Source: Haladaptatus sp. QDMS2 | GTDB taxonomy: Archaea > Halobacteriota > Halobacteria > Halobacteriales > Halococcaceae | Reading direction: 5' to 3' | Length of the DNA stretch: 64,000 nucleotides | Assembly: GCF_029338295.1 (NCBI RefSeq) | Contig: NZ_CP119791.1 | Span: 2,542,001-2,606,000, forward strand | Shown here: positions 45,232 to 53,540 of the stretch, piece after piece | Layout of the letters: every line of letters begins with the position of its first letter | How positions within the stretch are numbered: the stretch's first letter is position 1 | Notes under the pieces: generated by a model | Database searches by the model: none | Told to the model about the DNA's origin: nothing | What the model saw: only the letters and a program-made list of their open reading frames with translations | Translations under genes and position numbers: made by a program

Positions 45232-46899
45232 GTGACGCGCGACACCGACGTCGCCCAGTCAGAAGCGATAACGTCAAAGATTCTCGAAACCAGTCCGGTC
45301 GGTATCGCTGTTTTCGATGGAGACGCTCGAATCGTCCGCGTCAACGACCGCCTCGCTGACCTGCTGGGTGCGACGAAAGCCGAGATACTCAAGGGGGCGA
45401 GCGAGCTGCAAGAGTGGCCGGTGTACGACGAAGACGGAAACCACGTCCCGAAAGCAGAACTCCCGATTCGCCAGGCCATTCTCACGGGCAAACCGATATA
45501 CAATCAGGCCTATCAGGTTCCTCGAAACGACGACGAGCTGTTCTGGTGTTCGCTGAGCGCCTCGCCTATCTTCGACGAGGACGGCTCCGTCGCGTTCGTG
45601 GTCGTCTCGGTAGAGGACATCACGGAGGCGAAACGACGCGAGCAGGTCCTCGAAACCCAGACCCAGGAGTTAGAGACGGTCAATCAGATAAACCGCATCA
45701 TCCGCGACATCAACCGGTCGCTCGTGTCCGCGACCACGCGCGGAGAGATAGAGCAGGCGGTCTGTGACTGTATCGTGAAGTCTGGGCTGTACGCCTTCGC
45801 CTGGATTGGCGAGCGCCACAGCAGCGGCGTCGGGTTGGTCCCCCGGGCGCGGGCCGGGGTCGACGACCGCTACTTTGCGACCCTCGAACGACTCGCGACA
45901 AACCATCCCGAACGGTCCGAATCCTGGCCGTCCACCATGGCGCTCACGACGGGGGAGTTGATGTTCGAACCCGACGTCGCGGCCACCGAGTCGATTCCGG
46001 AGTCGATTCGCGCCGAATCGCTGCGACTCGGCGGCGAGTCGGCCGTCGCCATCCCGCTTCGCTACGACGAAACCGTCTACGCAGTGCTCGTCGTTGCGTC
46101 CACTCGAGAAGCAGCCTTCGCCGAGCGCGAACTCGACGTGCTCACCGAACTCGGCGAGAGCATCGGCTACGCCATCAACGCGATTCAGGCGCGACGGCTA
46201 CTGTTCTCGAACTCGGTCATCGAACTCGAATTCGAACTCACGAACCGGGACGCTGTGTTCGCCCGTCTCTCGAAGGACGGTGACTGTAGAATCCAATTCA
46301 AGCAGATGGTGGCTGGCCGCGACGGGAGCCTGTTGCTCTACTGTGGCATCACGGGGGCAACGGCCGAAACCATCGAATCGCTGGCCGGTGAGTTTCCCGA
46401 AATCGAACAGTGCCGGCTCATCCGCAAGGACGACGAGGAGACGCTGTTCGAGTTCGTCGTCTTCTCCCCGTCAGCGGTCAAGTCGTTGATGGACCTCGGT
46501 GGGCACATCTCCGCAACCGTCGCAGACCGGGGCGTGAGTCGCATTCGCGTCGAGTTCCCACCAGACGCCGACGTCAGAGCGGCTGTCAACGCCGTCCGCG
46601 ACCTGTACCCTGACGCGAAACTCGTCGCCAAGCGAGAACGCGACAACCCCGTCGAGACCACCCGCGAGTTCAGGCACAAACTCGACGAGCAGCTCACCGA
46701 CCGCCAGCGCTCGGCGCTCAGAGCAGCCTACTACGCGGGCTACTTCGACTGGCCGCGGGGCTCGACGGCTGAGGAAATCGCAGCGTCGATGGGTATCTCC
46801 TCGGCGACGTTCCACCAGCATCTCCGGGCCGCACTCCGCAAACGCTTCTCTGCGTTCTTCGGTGACGACACTGACGAGACCACGAACCTAATTACATAG
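45232..46899 (+). CDS. PAS-GAF-HTH10 regulator (bacterio-opsin activator-like)
   Basis: This protein of about 555 residues has a PAS domain (about 10-135, ILETSPVGIAVFDGDARIVRVN), a GAF domain (about 150-325), a bacterio-opsin-regulator middle domain (about 330-490) and a C-terminal HTH_10 (LTDRQRSALRAAYYAGYFDWPR, then STAEEIAASMGISSATFHQHL). It is a cytoplasmic one-component sensor and transcription factor. GTG 45232 is preferred because a TACATTTATC box lies about 28 nt upstream; a TTG at 45190 is less likely. The ligand and targets are unknown. Confidence 0.87.
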   Translation: MTRDTDVAQSEAITSKILETSPVGIAVFDGDARIVRVNDRLADLLGATKAEILKGASELQEWPVYDEDGNHVPKAELPIRQAILTGKPIYNQAYQVPRNDDELFWCSLSASPIFDEDGSVAFVVVSVEDITEAKRREQVLETQTQELETVNQINRIIRDINRSLVSATTRGEIEQAVCDCIVKSGLYAFAWIGERHSSGVGLVPRARAGVDDRYFATLERLATNHPERSESWPSTMALTTGELMFEPDVAATESIPESIRAESLRLGGESAVAIPLRYDETVYAVLVVASTREAAFAERELDVLTELGESIGYAINAIQARRLLFSNSVIELEFELTNRDAVFARLSKDGDCRIQFKQMVAGRDGSLLLYCGITGATAETIESLAGEFPEIEQCRLIRKDDEETLFEFVVFSPSAVKSLMDLGGHISATVADRGVSRIRVEFPPDADVRAAVNAVRDLYPDAKLVAKRERDNPVETTREFRHKLDEQLTDRQRSALRAAYYAGYFDWPRGSTAEEIAASMGISSATFHQHLRAALRKRFSAFFGDDTDETTNLIT

Positions 46900-47119
46900 G
46901 CATATTATTTGTTGCCACGGCTGGCATAGCAGGTGATACCTCTCCGGGAGAGAGGTGCCTCTATTGCGGTACGGAAGGTGGGGTAGGGGGGAGGGGCCGT
47001 TTCCGGCGCCTTCTGCCACTCCACAGTGGACAAAGTGACACACATCTCGGAGTAGCATACTCATTTAGGGAGTGGTACGGTTAAACGTGACTATAAGTGA
47101 CACACGGAAAGTACAAGCC
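46900..47119. other. Spacer between convergent genes with a hairpin and direct repeats
   Basis: ACCTCTC (46938-46944) pairs with GAGAGGT (46950-46956), placed to end the upstream regulator transcript. The 11-mer AAGTGACACAC occurs at 47033-47043 and again at 47095-47105. No gene is supported. Confidence 0.45.
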
Positions 47120-49096
47120 TCAGTCACTCTCACCGTGACCGGCACGATGTTCGCTGATGAGACGGTCTATCATCGCCTCCTGCTGTGCCTTTTCGCGTTC
47201 TTCTGCGCGCTCGTTCCAGGCGTCGATGACCGCTTCGACGTCGCTTTCACGCGCCACCGCGAGGTCGTCAATCTCCTGAATTGACACTTCCTCCGCAGAC
47301 CCGACGGGGATGTCGTGTTCAAACAGTACCGCGTCGGCAGCATCAGAGAGCATCCCGTACTTGAGCACGACGCGCGGTTCGGTCGCCGCGAGCGCCTCAG
47401 CCGTGCTCCGGCCCGCGCCGCTCGCGTCTCGCAGGAGAATCACGTCCGCCTTTGCGAGGCCGTACCGTTCTTGCGTGTCGGCGATGGCTCCCTTCGTGAA
47501 CTGCGCGATTGGCTTTACCGACACGAGGTCCTCGTTCTCCGCGGCAACGTCTGCGAAGTTCGAGTGGTCGATGCGCCAGAGTTCTTTCAGGCGCTCCAGT
47601 TTGTCGCGCAACTTCTCGCTCGTCTCTTTTTCCGTGGCGAGTTCGCGTTTCAGACGGTCTGTCTCGCGTTCGAGACGGGTTATTTCGCGGCGCTCTCTGG
47701 CTTCTTTTCGCTCCTCGCGGCGGGCCGTCGAGAGTTCTTTCTCGTACTCCTGTACCCGCTCGTTTTTCGTGGCAATCGTGTTCCGAAGGTCCTCGACGTG
47801 CGATTGGAGGCGGTTGACCTGCGCTTCGAGGCGCTTGATGCGCTTTTCCTCTTTGGTCAGTTCACGTTCGGTGTGTTCTGACTGCTGCTCTTCCGAGTCG
47901 TCTTCCGCCAGCAGGTCGTCGAGAACGCCCTCCACCGACTCGCCGCCGGCCACTACCCGTGCGGTTACTTCGCCGCGGTCTACGGGCGCGGGCACCTTCT
48001 TCGCGATGCGGTCGAACTGGTCTTCGTGGGCGTCGTAGGCGAACAACGCCGCGGCCATCGCGTCGCGTTCGTGGTCGTTGTCGTATCCCTCCTGGCGCGT
48101 CCGGTGTTGTTTTTCGTCGACAGGGAGGTCGCGCTGTGGAACCCACGCCGCCGCGTTGAAACTCCGGCGTATCTTCTCGACTGTTTCGGGCATCGGCGTC
48201 ACGTCGGCGGCGACGAGAATGGGCCGCCCGTGTTCGATGATCCACTCGATGACGTCAGCGGTGTCCGCGGTGCGCGTAGAGAGGACGTCGAGCACTTCGC
48301 CGTCCAAGCCGACGATGGCCACCGCCGTGGTCGTGCCGGGGTCGATACCGACGAGGACGTGGTCGCGTCGCTTTGCGAGCGGCCGAAACTCGATGCCGTC
48401 GCGTCGCTCGCGCTCCATCTCCACGCGCACGTCGCCAGAGCGGTGGGTCGTCACCGGAATCTCGTCCGGGCGGCCTTCGACCCGGAAGACGGCGTTCGCG
48501 TACCCCCCGTATTTTTCGGTAACGTCCTTCTCGAAGTCGAGGCCAACGTCCTTGAGCGTGGCTTCGACCTCACGGGACCGGGTGCGGACCGCGCCGTGAA
48601 TCCGCCGCGTGAAGCGGTCTTCGCTCCAGCCACCCTTGCCGGTCGAGCGGCCCCGCGAGACCTTGATTCGCGTCGTGTTGGTGAACGCAGAGACTTCGTA
48701 CCCCACGTTCGCGGCGGCGAGGCGGGCAGCGGCCTCCGCCTCCTTCATCGGGTCCTTGCCGTAGGGGACGCCGTGACGGGCGGCGACCCGAGAGAGCGGT
48801 TCCGGGCGCTCGTCGCCGGTCACCTGGACGAGTTTCGTCTCGCTCGGGAGTTCCTGCAGGAAGTGGACGAGGGCGTCCTTGTCCGCCGCGAGTTCGTACA
48901 TGTTGTCAGTCGCGACGATGGCCGGCTTCTCGCGTTGGATGAGCCGACAGAGCTTGCGAAAAGTGACGACGTCGCGGTCGAGCGACTCTCCTTCGAAGGC
49001 GACGAGGGCGAAGGAAGGCGCATCACCCCGGATGTCGCCGCTTTGCACGTCGACCCCGAAAATCAGGGCGTCGAGGGCACTCGTTCGAGTACTCAC
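47120..49096 (-). CDS. DUF460 protein: predicted RNase H-fold nuclease with coiled coil
   Basis: This 658-residue archaeal protein (COG2433) starts at GTG. An N-terminal domain of about 220 residues is followed by an RNase H-like core (DHVLVGIDPGTTTAVAIVGLDGEVLDV; DVTPMPETVEKI; DNDHERDAMAAAL) with the acidic residues expected for a Holliday-junction-resolvase-like nuclease. A charged coiled coil spans about 410-530, and a C-terminal alpha/beta part resembles a small GTPase-like or Toprim-like sheet. Function is untested to my knowledge. A TATA-like GTATAAGTC lies about 25 nt upstream. Confidence 0.85.
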   Translation of the reverse strand: MSTRTSALDALIFGVDVQSGDIRGDAPSFALVAFEGESLDRDVVTFRKLCRLIQREKPAIVATDNMYELAADKDALVHFLQELPSETKLVQVTGDERPEPLSRVAARHGVPYGKDPMKEAEAAARLAAANVGYEVSAFTNTTRIKVSRGRSTGKGGWSEDRFTRRIHGAVRTRSREVEATLKDVGLDFEKDVTEKYGGYANAVFRVEGRPDEIPVTTHRSGDVRVEMERERRDGIEFRPLAKRRDHVLVGIDPGTTTAVAIVGLDGEVLDVLSTRTADTADVIEWIIEHGRPILVAADVTPMPETVEKIRRSFNAAAWVPQRDLPVDEKQHRTRQEGYDNDHERDAMAAALFAYDAHEDQFDRIAKKVPAPVDRGEVTARVVAGGESVEGVLDDLLAEDDSEEQQSEHTERELTKEEKRIKRLEAQVNRLQSHVEDLRNTIATKNERVQEYEKELSTARREERKEARERREITRLERETDRLKRELATEKETSEKLRDKLERLKELWRIDHSNFADVAAENEDLVSVKPIAQFTKGAIADTQERYGLAKADVILLRDASGAGRSTAEALAATEPRVVLKYGMLSDAADAVLFEHDIPVGSAEEVSIQEIDDLAVARESDVEAVIDAWNERAEEREKAQQEAMIDRLISEHRAGHGESD

Positions 49097-49124
49097 ACAC
49101 TTGGGTAGGGCGTCATGTGACTTA

Positions 49125-49200
49125 TACTGTCGTCTGTAACGTTTTCACGATACTCGACACCCGCTGGTGTCGGATTCTTCAGTGCTTACAGACGACAGTA
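49125..49200. repeat. 15-bp perfect inverted repeat with nested hairpin
   Basis: TACTGTCGTCTGTAA (49125-49139) is perfectly complementary to the sequence at 49186-49200. Inside lies a 7-bp hairpin CGACACC/GGTGTCG (49155-49161 and 49166-49172). It sits between the stop of an MFS gene and the TATA-like box of the DUF460 gene. It could be a terminator, an operator or a short element with terminal repeats; no target duplication is obvious. Confidence 0.6.
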
Positions 49201-49221
49201 CAGCGAATGGGGGGGTTCACT

Positions 49222-50397
49222 TCACGCGGTTTGCTTGACGACGCCGCCGAAGAAGACGGCCGCGAGCAGGGCGAAGACGACGAGCACGCGCCACCCGGCG
49301 GCGTAGCCGCTCGCGTCCGCGACGTAGCCAAAGAGCGGTGGGATGACGAGCGCGCCGGAGTTGAGCGCGGTCTGTGCGCCGGCGGTCGCCGCCCCCACCT
49401 CGCTCGGTGCGACGAGCATCGTCACAGAGGCGTGGTACAGACCCGTGAACCCGAGGACGGAGAGGCCGAGCAGGGCGAACACGGCGATGGCGGCGAAGCG
49501 GGCGTCCATCATCGGCAGGACGAAGAACAGCGCCGCAGAGCAGATCGCGAGCACGACCATGATGAGGGCGCTGGCGTTCACGGGGTCACCCGGGAGGCGG
49601 TCTGCGAGGCCGCCAAAGGCCACCCGACCGGTGCTCCCCATCACCTGCACGAGCGCGAGGGTGAGGCCCGCAACCCCCACGGAAATCGACACGGATTCGG
49701 TGAGGTAGGGGACGAGGTAGCCGGTCATCGTGAACAGTGTCGCCGCGAGAAAGAGGCCACCGACGATGAGCAGGACGTAGGCGCGATTGTCGGCGAGGCC
49801 GCGCACGTCCGGAATCGAGATGGTGCCCGAACCGTCGTGCTCGTTGGGATAGCCCCGCGAGAACGCGGCGGTCACGAAGAACGCGAGGCCGGCAGCGACG
49901 TAGAACCCGGCGTCCCATGGCACGCCGGCGCGTGCGGCGAGGCCGGTGACGACGAGCGCGCTCGCCCCGGCCCCGGCGGAGACGCCGACCTGTTTCACGC
50001 CGAGAGCGAGATTGCGATGGGAATCAGGGACGCCCTCGACGATGGCGCGATTGGTCGCGGGCATGGCCGAGGCGTAGGCCGCCCCGAGCGCGAACACCGC
50101 CCCCAGCAGGAAGGCGAACGAGGAGGCGAGAGTGACGCCGAGGACGCCGAGCGCGAGGGCGACGAGGCCGCCGATCATGACGCGTTTCTCGCCGAGGCCG
50201 TCCACGGCCGCCCCCATCGGGAACAGAAACAGGGTGTACCCGAGAGTGAGTGTCGAGACGACGATACCGAGGGAGAACTTAGAGAGCCCGAATCCAGACT
50301 GGATGAGTCCGGTGGCGGCGAACACGCTGTAGTAGCAGACGCTCGCGGCGACTTGCCAGGCGAGAATGACGCCGACGGTTCGCCGTGCCTCAGTCAT
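49222..50397 (-). CDS. MFS transporter
   Basis: This 391-residue protein has 12 predicted helices, with MFS loops after helix 2 (AAVDGLGEKRVMIGG) and helix 8 (FGGLADRLPGDP). It resembles oxalate/formate-antiporter-like or cyanate-type permeases; the substrate is unknown. Its ATG at 50397 lies inside the last codons of the upstream rnz gene (8-nt overlap), so the two are probably co-transcribed. Longer frames upstream overlap rnz entirely and were rejected. Confidence 0.85.
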   Translation of the reverse strand: MTEARRTVGVILAWQVAASVCYYSVFAATGLIQSGFGLSKFSLGIVVSTLTLGYTLFLFPMGAAVDGLGEKRVMIGGLVALALGVLGVTLASSFAFLLGAVFALGAAYASAMPATNRAIVEGVPDSHRNLALGVKQVGVSAGAGASALVVTGLAARAGVPWDAGFYVAAGLAFFVTAAFSRGYPNEHDGSGTISIPDVRGLADNRAYVLLIVGGLFLAATLFTMTGYLVPYLTESVSISVGVAGLTLALVQVMGSTGRVAFGGLADRLPGDPVNASALIMVVLAICSAALFFVLPMMDARFAAIAVFALLGLSVLGFTGLYHASVTMLVAPSEVGAATAGAQTALNSGALVIPPLFGYVADASGYAAGWRVLVVFALLAAVFFGGVVKQTA

Positions 50398-51310
50398 CCG
50401 GGTAGGGGACATCCACGGTTTGCCCGTCGTGAGGGACGAACACGTCACCGTCGAAAGCGGCAACAGCGTCGCTGTGGATGGCCCCGGCGTTCCCGGCGTA
50501 GCGCGAAGAGATGTGCGTAAGCGCGAGGCGTTTGACGCCGGCTTGCTGAGCGACTTCGCCCGCCTCGGTGCCAGTCGAATGACCCGTCTCGCGGGCGCGG
50601 TCGGCGCGTTCGTCGTCGAACGTCGCGTCGTGGATGAGCAGGTCTGCGTCCGTCGCGGCCTCGACGACGCTCTGGGCGGGGCGAGTGTCCCCGGTGTAGA
50701 CCACGCGGCGGCCGGGGCGGGGTTCGCCGACAACCTGTTCCGGTTCGACGACCGTGCCGTCGTCGAGTTCGACGGGGTTGCCCGCGTGGAGTTCCTGAAA
50801 CAGCGGCCCGACGGGGACGCCGAGTTCCTCTGCGCGCTCGCGGTTGAACCGCCCTTTGCGGTCTTCTTCGACGAGGGCGTAACCGACCGAGGTGGTGCGG
50901 TGGTCTGTTTCGAAGGTTCTGACTTCGTACTCCTCGCCCCCGTGGGCGACCTCGTCCGGTTCGACTTCGTTGATGTGGACGGGGTAGGAGGGGCGTGCGC
51001 CCGTGGCTTCGACGAGGTTGCGAATCTCGCGGCGGGTTCCCGTCGGCGTGTGGATGGTGAGCGGGTCGTCGCGGCCGTTGAAATCCCACGTCTGGACGAG
51101 GCCGGGGATCCCGAGGACGTGGTCCCCGTGGAGGTGCGTGACGAAGAGGTGAGAGACGGCAAAACCGGTTCCAAAGCGCATCATCTGTCGCTGGGTGCCT
51201 TCGGCGGCGTCGAACAGCAATCGCTCGCCTTCGCGGTTGACCATCAGCGCACTGGGATTGCGCTCGGTGGTCGGCACCGCCCCACTCGTTCCGAGAAACG
51301 TCACGCGCAT
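50390..51310 (-). CDS. rnz: Ribonuclease Z (tRNA 3' endonuclease)
   Basis: This 306-residue metallo-beta-lactamase endonuclease removes the 3' trailer of precursor tRNAs. The metal motif THLHGDH (about 58-64) is intact, as are FLGTSGAVPTTERNPSAL, the VVYTGDTRPAQS metal strand and the C-terminal LTHISSRYAG. Length matches the short tRNase Z form. It is followed by, and slightly overlaps, an MFS gene that shares its operon but not its role. Confidence 0.95.
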   Translation of the reverse strand: MRVTFLGTSGAVPTTERNPSALMVNREGERLLFDAAEGTQRQMMRFGTGFAVSHLFVTHLHGDHVLGIPGLVQTWDFNGRDDPLTIHTPTGTRREIRNLVEATGARPSYPVHINEVEPDEVAHGGEEYEVRTFETDHRTTSVGYALVEEDRKGRFNRERAEELGVPVGPLFQELHAGNPVELDDGTVVEPEQVVGEPRPGRRVVYTGDTRPAQSVVEAATDADLLIHDATFDDERADRARETGHSTGTEAGEVAQQAGVKRLALTHISSRYAGNAGAIHSDAVAAFDGDVFVPHDGQTVDVPYPDD

Positions 51311-51451
51311 GGCCCGAATTTGGGCGGTGAAGCATTAAACGCGCTTCGGAAACGGGCCGTAAGTCAGGCGAAACCGGTCGCAACCCGGTCGCGACGAAAT
51401 CGTTGTTCGAAGGCGAGTTCTTATCAGTCAGAGAGTTTTTGAAAACATTGT

Positions 51452-52498
51452 ATGTCTACAAAACTGATTGGTTCGCTGCTGGTGGCAGCCATGCTCGTGC
51501 TCGCTGGCTGCACCGGCGGCATGGGACCAGCCGACGACACCACGACGGCAGCGGGAGACGGTGACCCATCCGAGACGGGGACGGTCAACTTCTTCATCTC
51601 CGACCAGGAGAACGCCATCTCCGCGTTCTCGCACCTGAACGTGACCGTCGATGCGGTGTCGTTCCGTAAGGCGGGGAGTGACGACGGAGGCGACGACGAG
51701 AAATCGACCACGGCTGAGACTGCAACGACCACGGCTGAAACGACCTCGGCCGAGGCGACCACACAGGCCGACACGACAACCGAGACGGAAACCGAAGCCG
51801 AGACAGAAACCACGGAAACCGAGTCAGAAGACGGTGACGACTCCGGCTGGGAGACCTACGAGGTCGATTCGAAGACCTTCGACCTGACCGAGCTACAGGG
51901 TGAGAACGCACAGAAGCTCGCCGCCTTCGACCTCGAATCCGGCACCTACACCGAGGTTCGCCTCCACATCTCCGACGTGGACGGAACGCTCAAAGACGGT
52001 GAGGAAGTGTCGGTGAAACTCCCGAGCGACACGCTCAAAATCAAGTCCGAGTTCACGCTCGACGCCGAATCCGAGGTGGACTTCGTCTACGACATCTCCG
52101 TCCGTTCGGCGGGCAACAGCGGCAAATACGTCATCCAACCGGTCGTGAAGGAGTCCGGCGTGAACGTCCCGTACACCGACATCGGGAGCGACGAGGGTGA
52201 CGAGGAAACCGACAGCGCAGACGGTGACCTGTCGCTCGAACTCGTCGGCGACGCCGTCGCCGGCGAAGAAGCCACCGTGAAAGTGACGCAGGCCGGCGAA
52301 CCCGTCGCGAACGCAAACGTCACGGTCAACGGCGAAGCCGCCGGAACGACCGGCGAAGACGGAACCGTCTCGTTCACCGTCCCCGTCGGGTCCGAGGTGA
52401 ACGTCGAAGCGACGTCAGGCGAGGCCGAAGGCGAACTCGACGTTTCGCTCGAAGGGACTGCAGGCGTATCGAGCGACTCCCTCGCCCCGCTCGCATAA
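51452..52498 (+). CDS. DUF4382-domain lipoprotein with C-terminal Ig-like domain
   Basis: This 348-residue secreted lipoprotein has lipobox LAGC (Cys20). A DUF4382 domain begins GTVNFFISDQENAISAFSHLNVTVD and is interrupted by a Thr/Glu-rich low-complexity insert (about 80-128). It resumes at WETYEVDSKTFDLTELQGEN, with RLHISDVDG. The C-terminal part (about 255-330, ATVKVTQAGEPVANANVTVNG...VSFTVP) is a carboxypeptidase-regulatory/Big-type Ig fold. It is an anchored surface protein of unknown role. Confidence 0.87.
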   Translation: MSTKLIGSLLVAAMLVLAGCTGGMGPADDTTTAAGDGDPSETGTVNFFISDQENAISAFSHLNVTVDAVSFRKAGSDDGGDDEKSTTAETATTTAETTSAEATTQADTTTETETEAETETTETESEDGDDSGWETYEVDSKTFDLTELQGENAQKLAAFDLESGTYTEVRLHISDVDGTLKDGEEVSVKLPSDTLKIKSEFTLDAESEVDFVYDISVRSAGNSGKYVIQPVVKESGVNVPYTDIGSDEGDEETDSADGDLSLELVGDAVAGEEATVKVTQAGEPVANANVTVNGEAAGTTGEDGTVSFTVPVGSEVNVEATSGEAEGELDVSLEGTAGVSSDSLAPLA

Positions 52499-52537
52499 TC
52501 GACCGATTCTTACCCCCACATTTCCTTCTATGCGGTA

Positions 52538-53536
52538 ATGGACGGGCCGCTGTGGACCGATACGCACGCGCCGGCACTCTCAGACCTCCCCCAGCCGGAG
52601 GTCCGCGACTACCTCACGCGGGCCGTAGACGAGCCGATTAACCTCGTTCTGCACGGCCCACAGGGCAGCGGGAAGACCGCCGCCGTGCGTGCGCTCGCGA
52701 GAGAAGCACACGACGACCCGGACAACGATTTGGTAGAAATCAACGTCGCCGACTTCTTCAACCGAACCAAAAAGGAGATTACGAACGACCCGCGCTTCGA
52801 GCACTTCCTCACTGGAAAGAGCGACCTGCCGAAACGCGACATGATAAACCACGTCCTCAAGGAGTCTGCGAGTTACGCGCCGGTGTCGGGCACCTACAAG
52901 ACCATCCTGCTCGATAACGCGGAAGCCATCCGCGAGGACTTCCAGCAGGCGCTGCGACGGGTGATGGAGCGCCACCACAAGACGACCCAGTTCGTCGTCA
53001 CGACCCGGCAACCGACGAAGCTGATTCCGCCCATCAAGTCGCGCTGTTTCCCGGTTCCTGTCCGCGCACCGACGGCGAAGGAAAGCGCAGAAGTCCTGCG
53101 TCGAATCGTCGAAGCCGAAGAAGTCGAGTACGAGGAAGACGGCATCCAGTACCTCGCTGGCTACGGCGGTGGTGACCTGCGCAAGGCCATCCTCGGCGCA
53201 CAGACCACGTTCGAAGACGCTGGTGAAATCACCATGCAGACCGCCTATGAGGCACTCGGCGAGATTGGCAACAAAGAGCAGGTCGAGACGATGGTCGCGA
53301 AGGCCGAAAAGCGGGAGTTCACGGACGCGCGCAAAATTCTCGACGACCTGCTCGTAGACGAGGGCTACAGTGGCAGTGAAATTTTACAGGACATCCTCGG
53401 GGTGGCGCGGTCGCGCTACAGCGGCGATAATCTGGCTCGGCTTTACGAGATTGCCGGTGAGATTGATATGGATTTGGCGGAGGGGACGAGCGACCGAATT
53501 CACATCTCGCACCTGCTCGCTGAGATAGGGCGGTAG
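52538..53536 (+). CDS. rfcC: Replication factor C small subunit-like clamp loader
   Basis: This 332-residue AAA+ protein belongs to the clamp loader that places PCNA on DNA. Walker A is GPQGSGKT (about 40-47) and the SRC arginine-finger motif appears as IKSRCF. The Walker B strand reads TILLDNAEAI: the usual second acidic residue is Asn, so ATPase activity may be weakened. The C-terminal collar helices are present. The rfcC label is from memory of the second haloarchaeal small subunit. Confidence 0.87.
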   Translation: MDGPLWTDTHAPALSDLPQPEVRDYLTRAVDEPINLVLHGPQGSGKTAAVRALAREAHDDPDNDLVEINVADFFNRTKKEITNDPRFEHFLTGKSDLPKRDMINHVLKESASYAPVSGTYKTILLDNAEAIREDFQQALRRVMERHHKTTQFVVTTRQPTKLIPPIKSRCFPVPVRAPTAKESAEVLRRIVEAEEVEYEEDGIQYLAGYGGGDLRKAILGAQTTFEDAGEITMQTAYEALGEIGNKEQVETMVAKAEKREFTDARKILDDLLVDEGYSGSEILQDILGVARSRYSGDNLARLYEIAGEIDMDLAEGTSDRIHISHLLAEIGR

Positions 53537-53540
53537 TCGC

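Noticed and set aside
46036-46100. Second regulator inside the PAS-GAF gene
   Set aside because: Internal start codons exist, but the PAS, GAF and HTH parts run in one uninterrupted frame with continuous domain order.
49117-50520. 467-codon plus-strand frame opposite the MFS gene and the rnz end
   Set aside because: It covers two well-supported minus-strand genes, has low-complexity charged composition and no motif.
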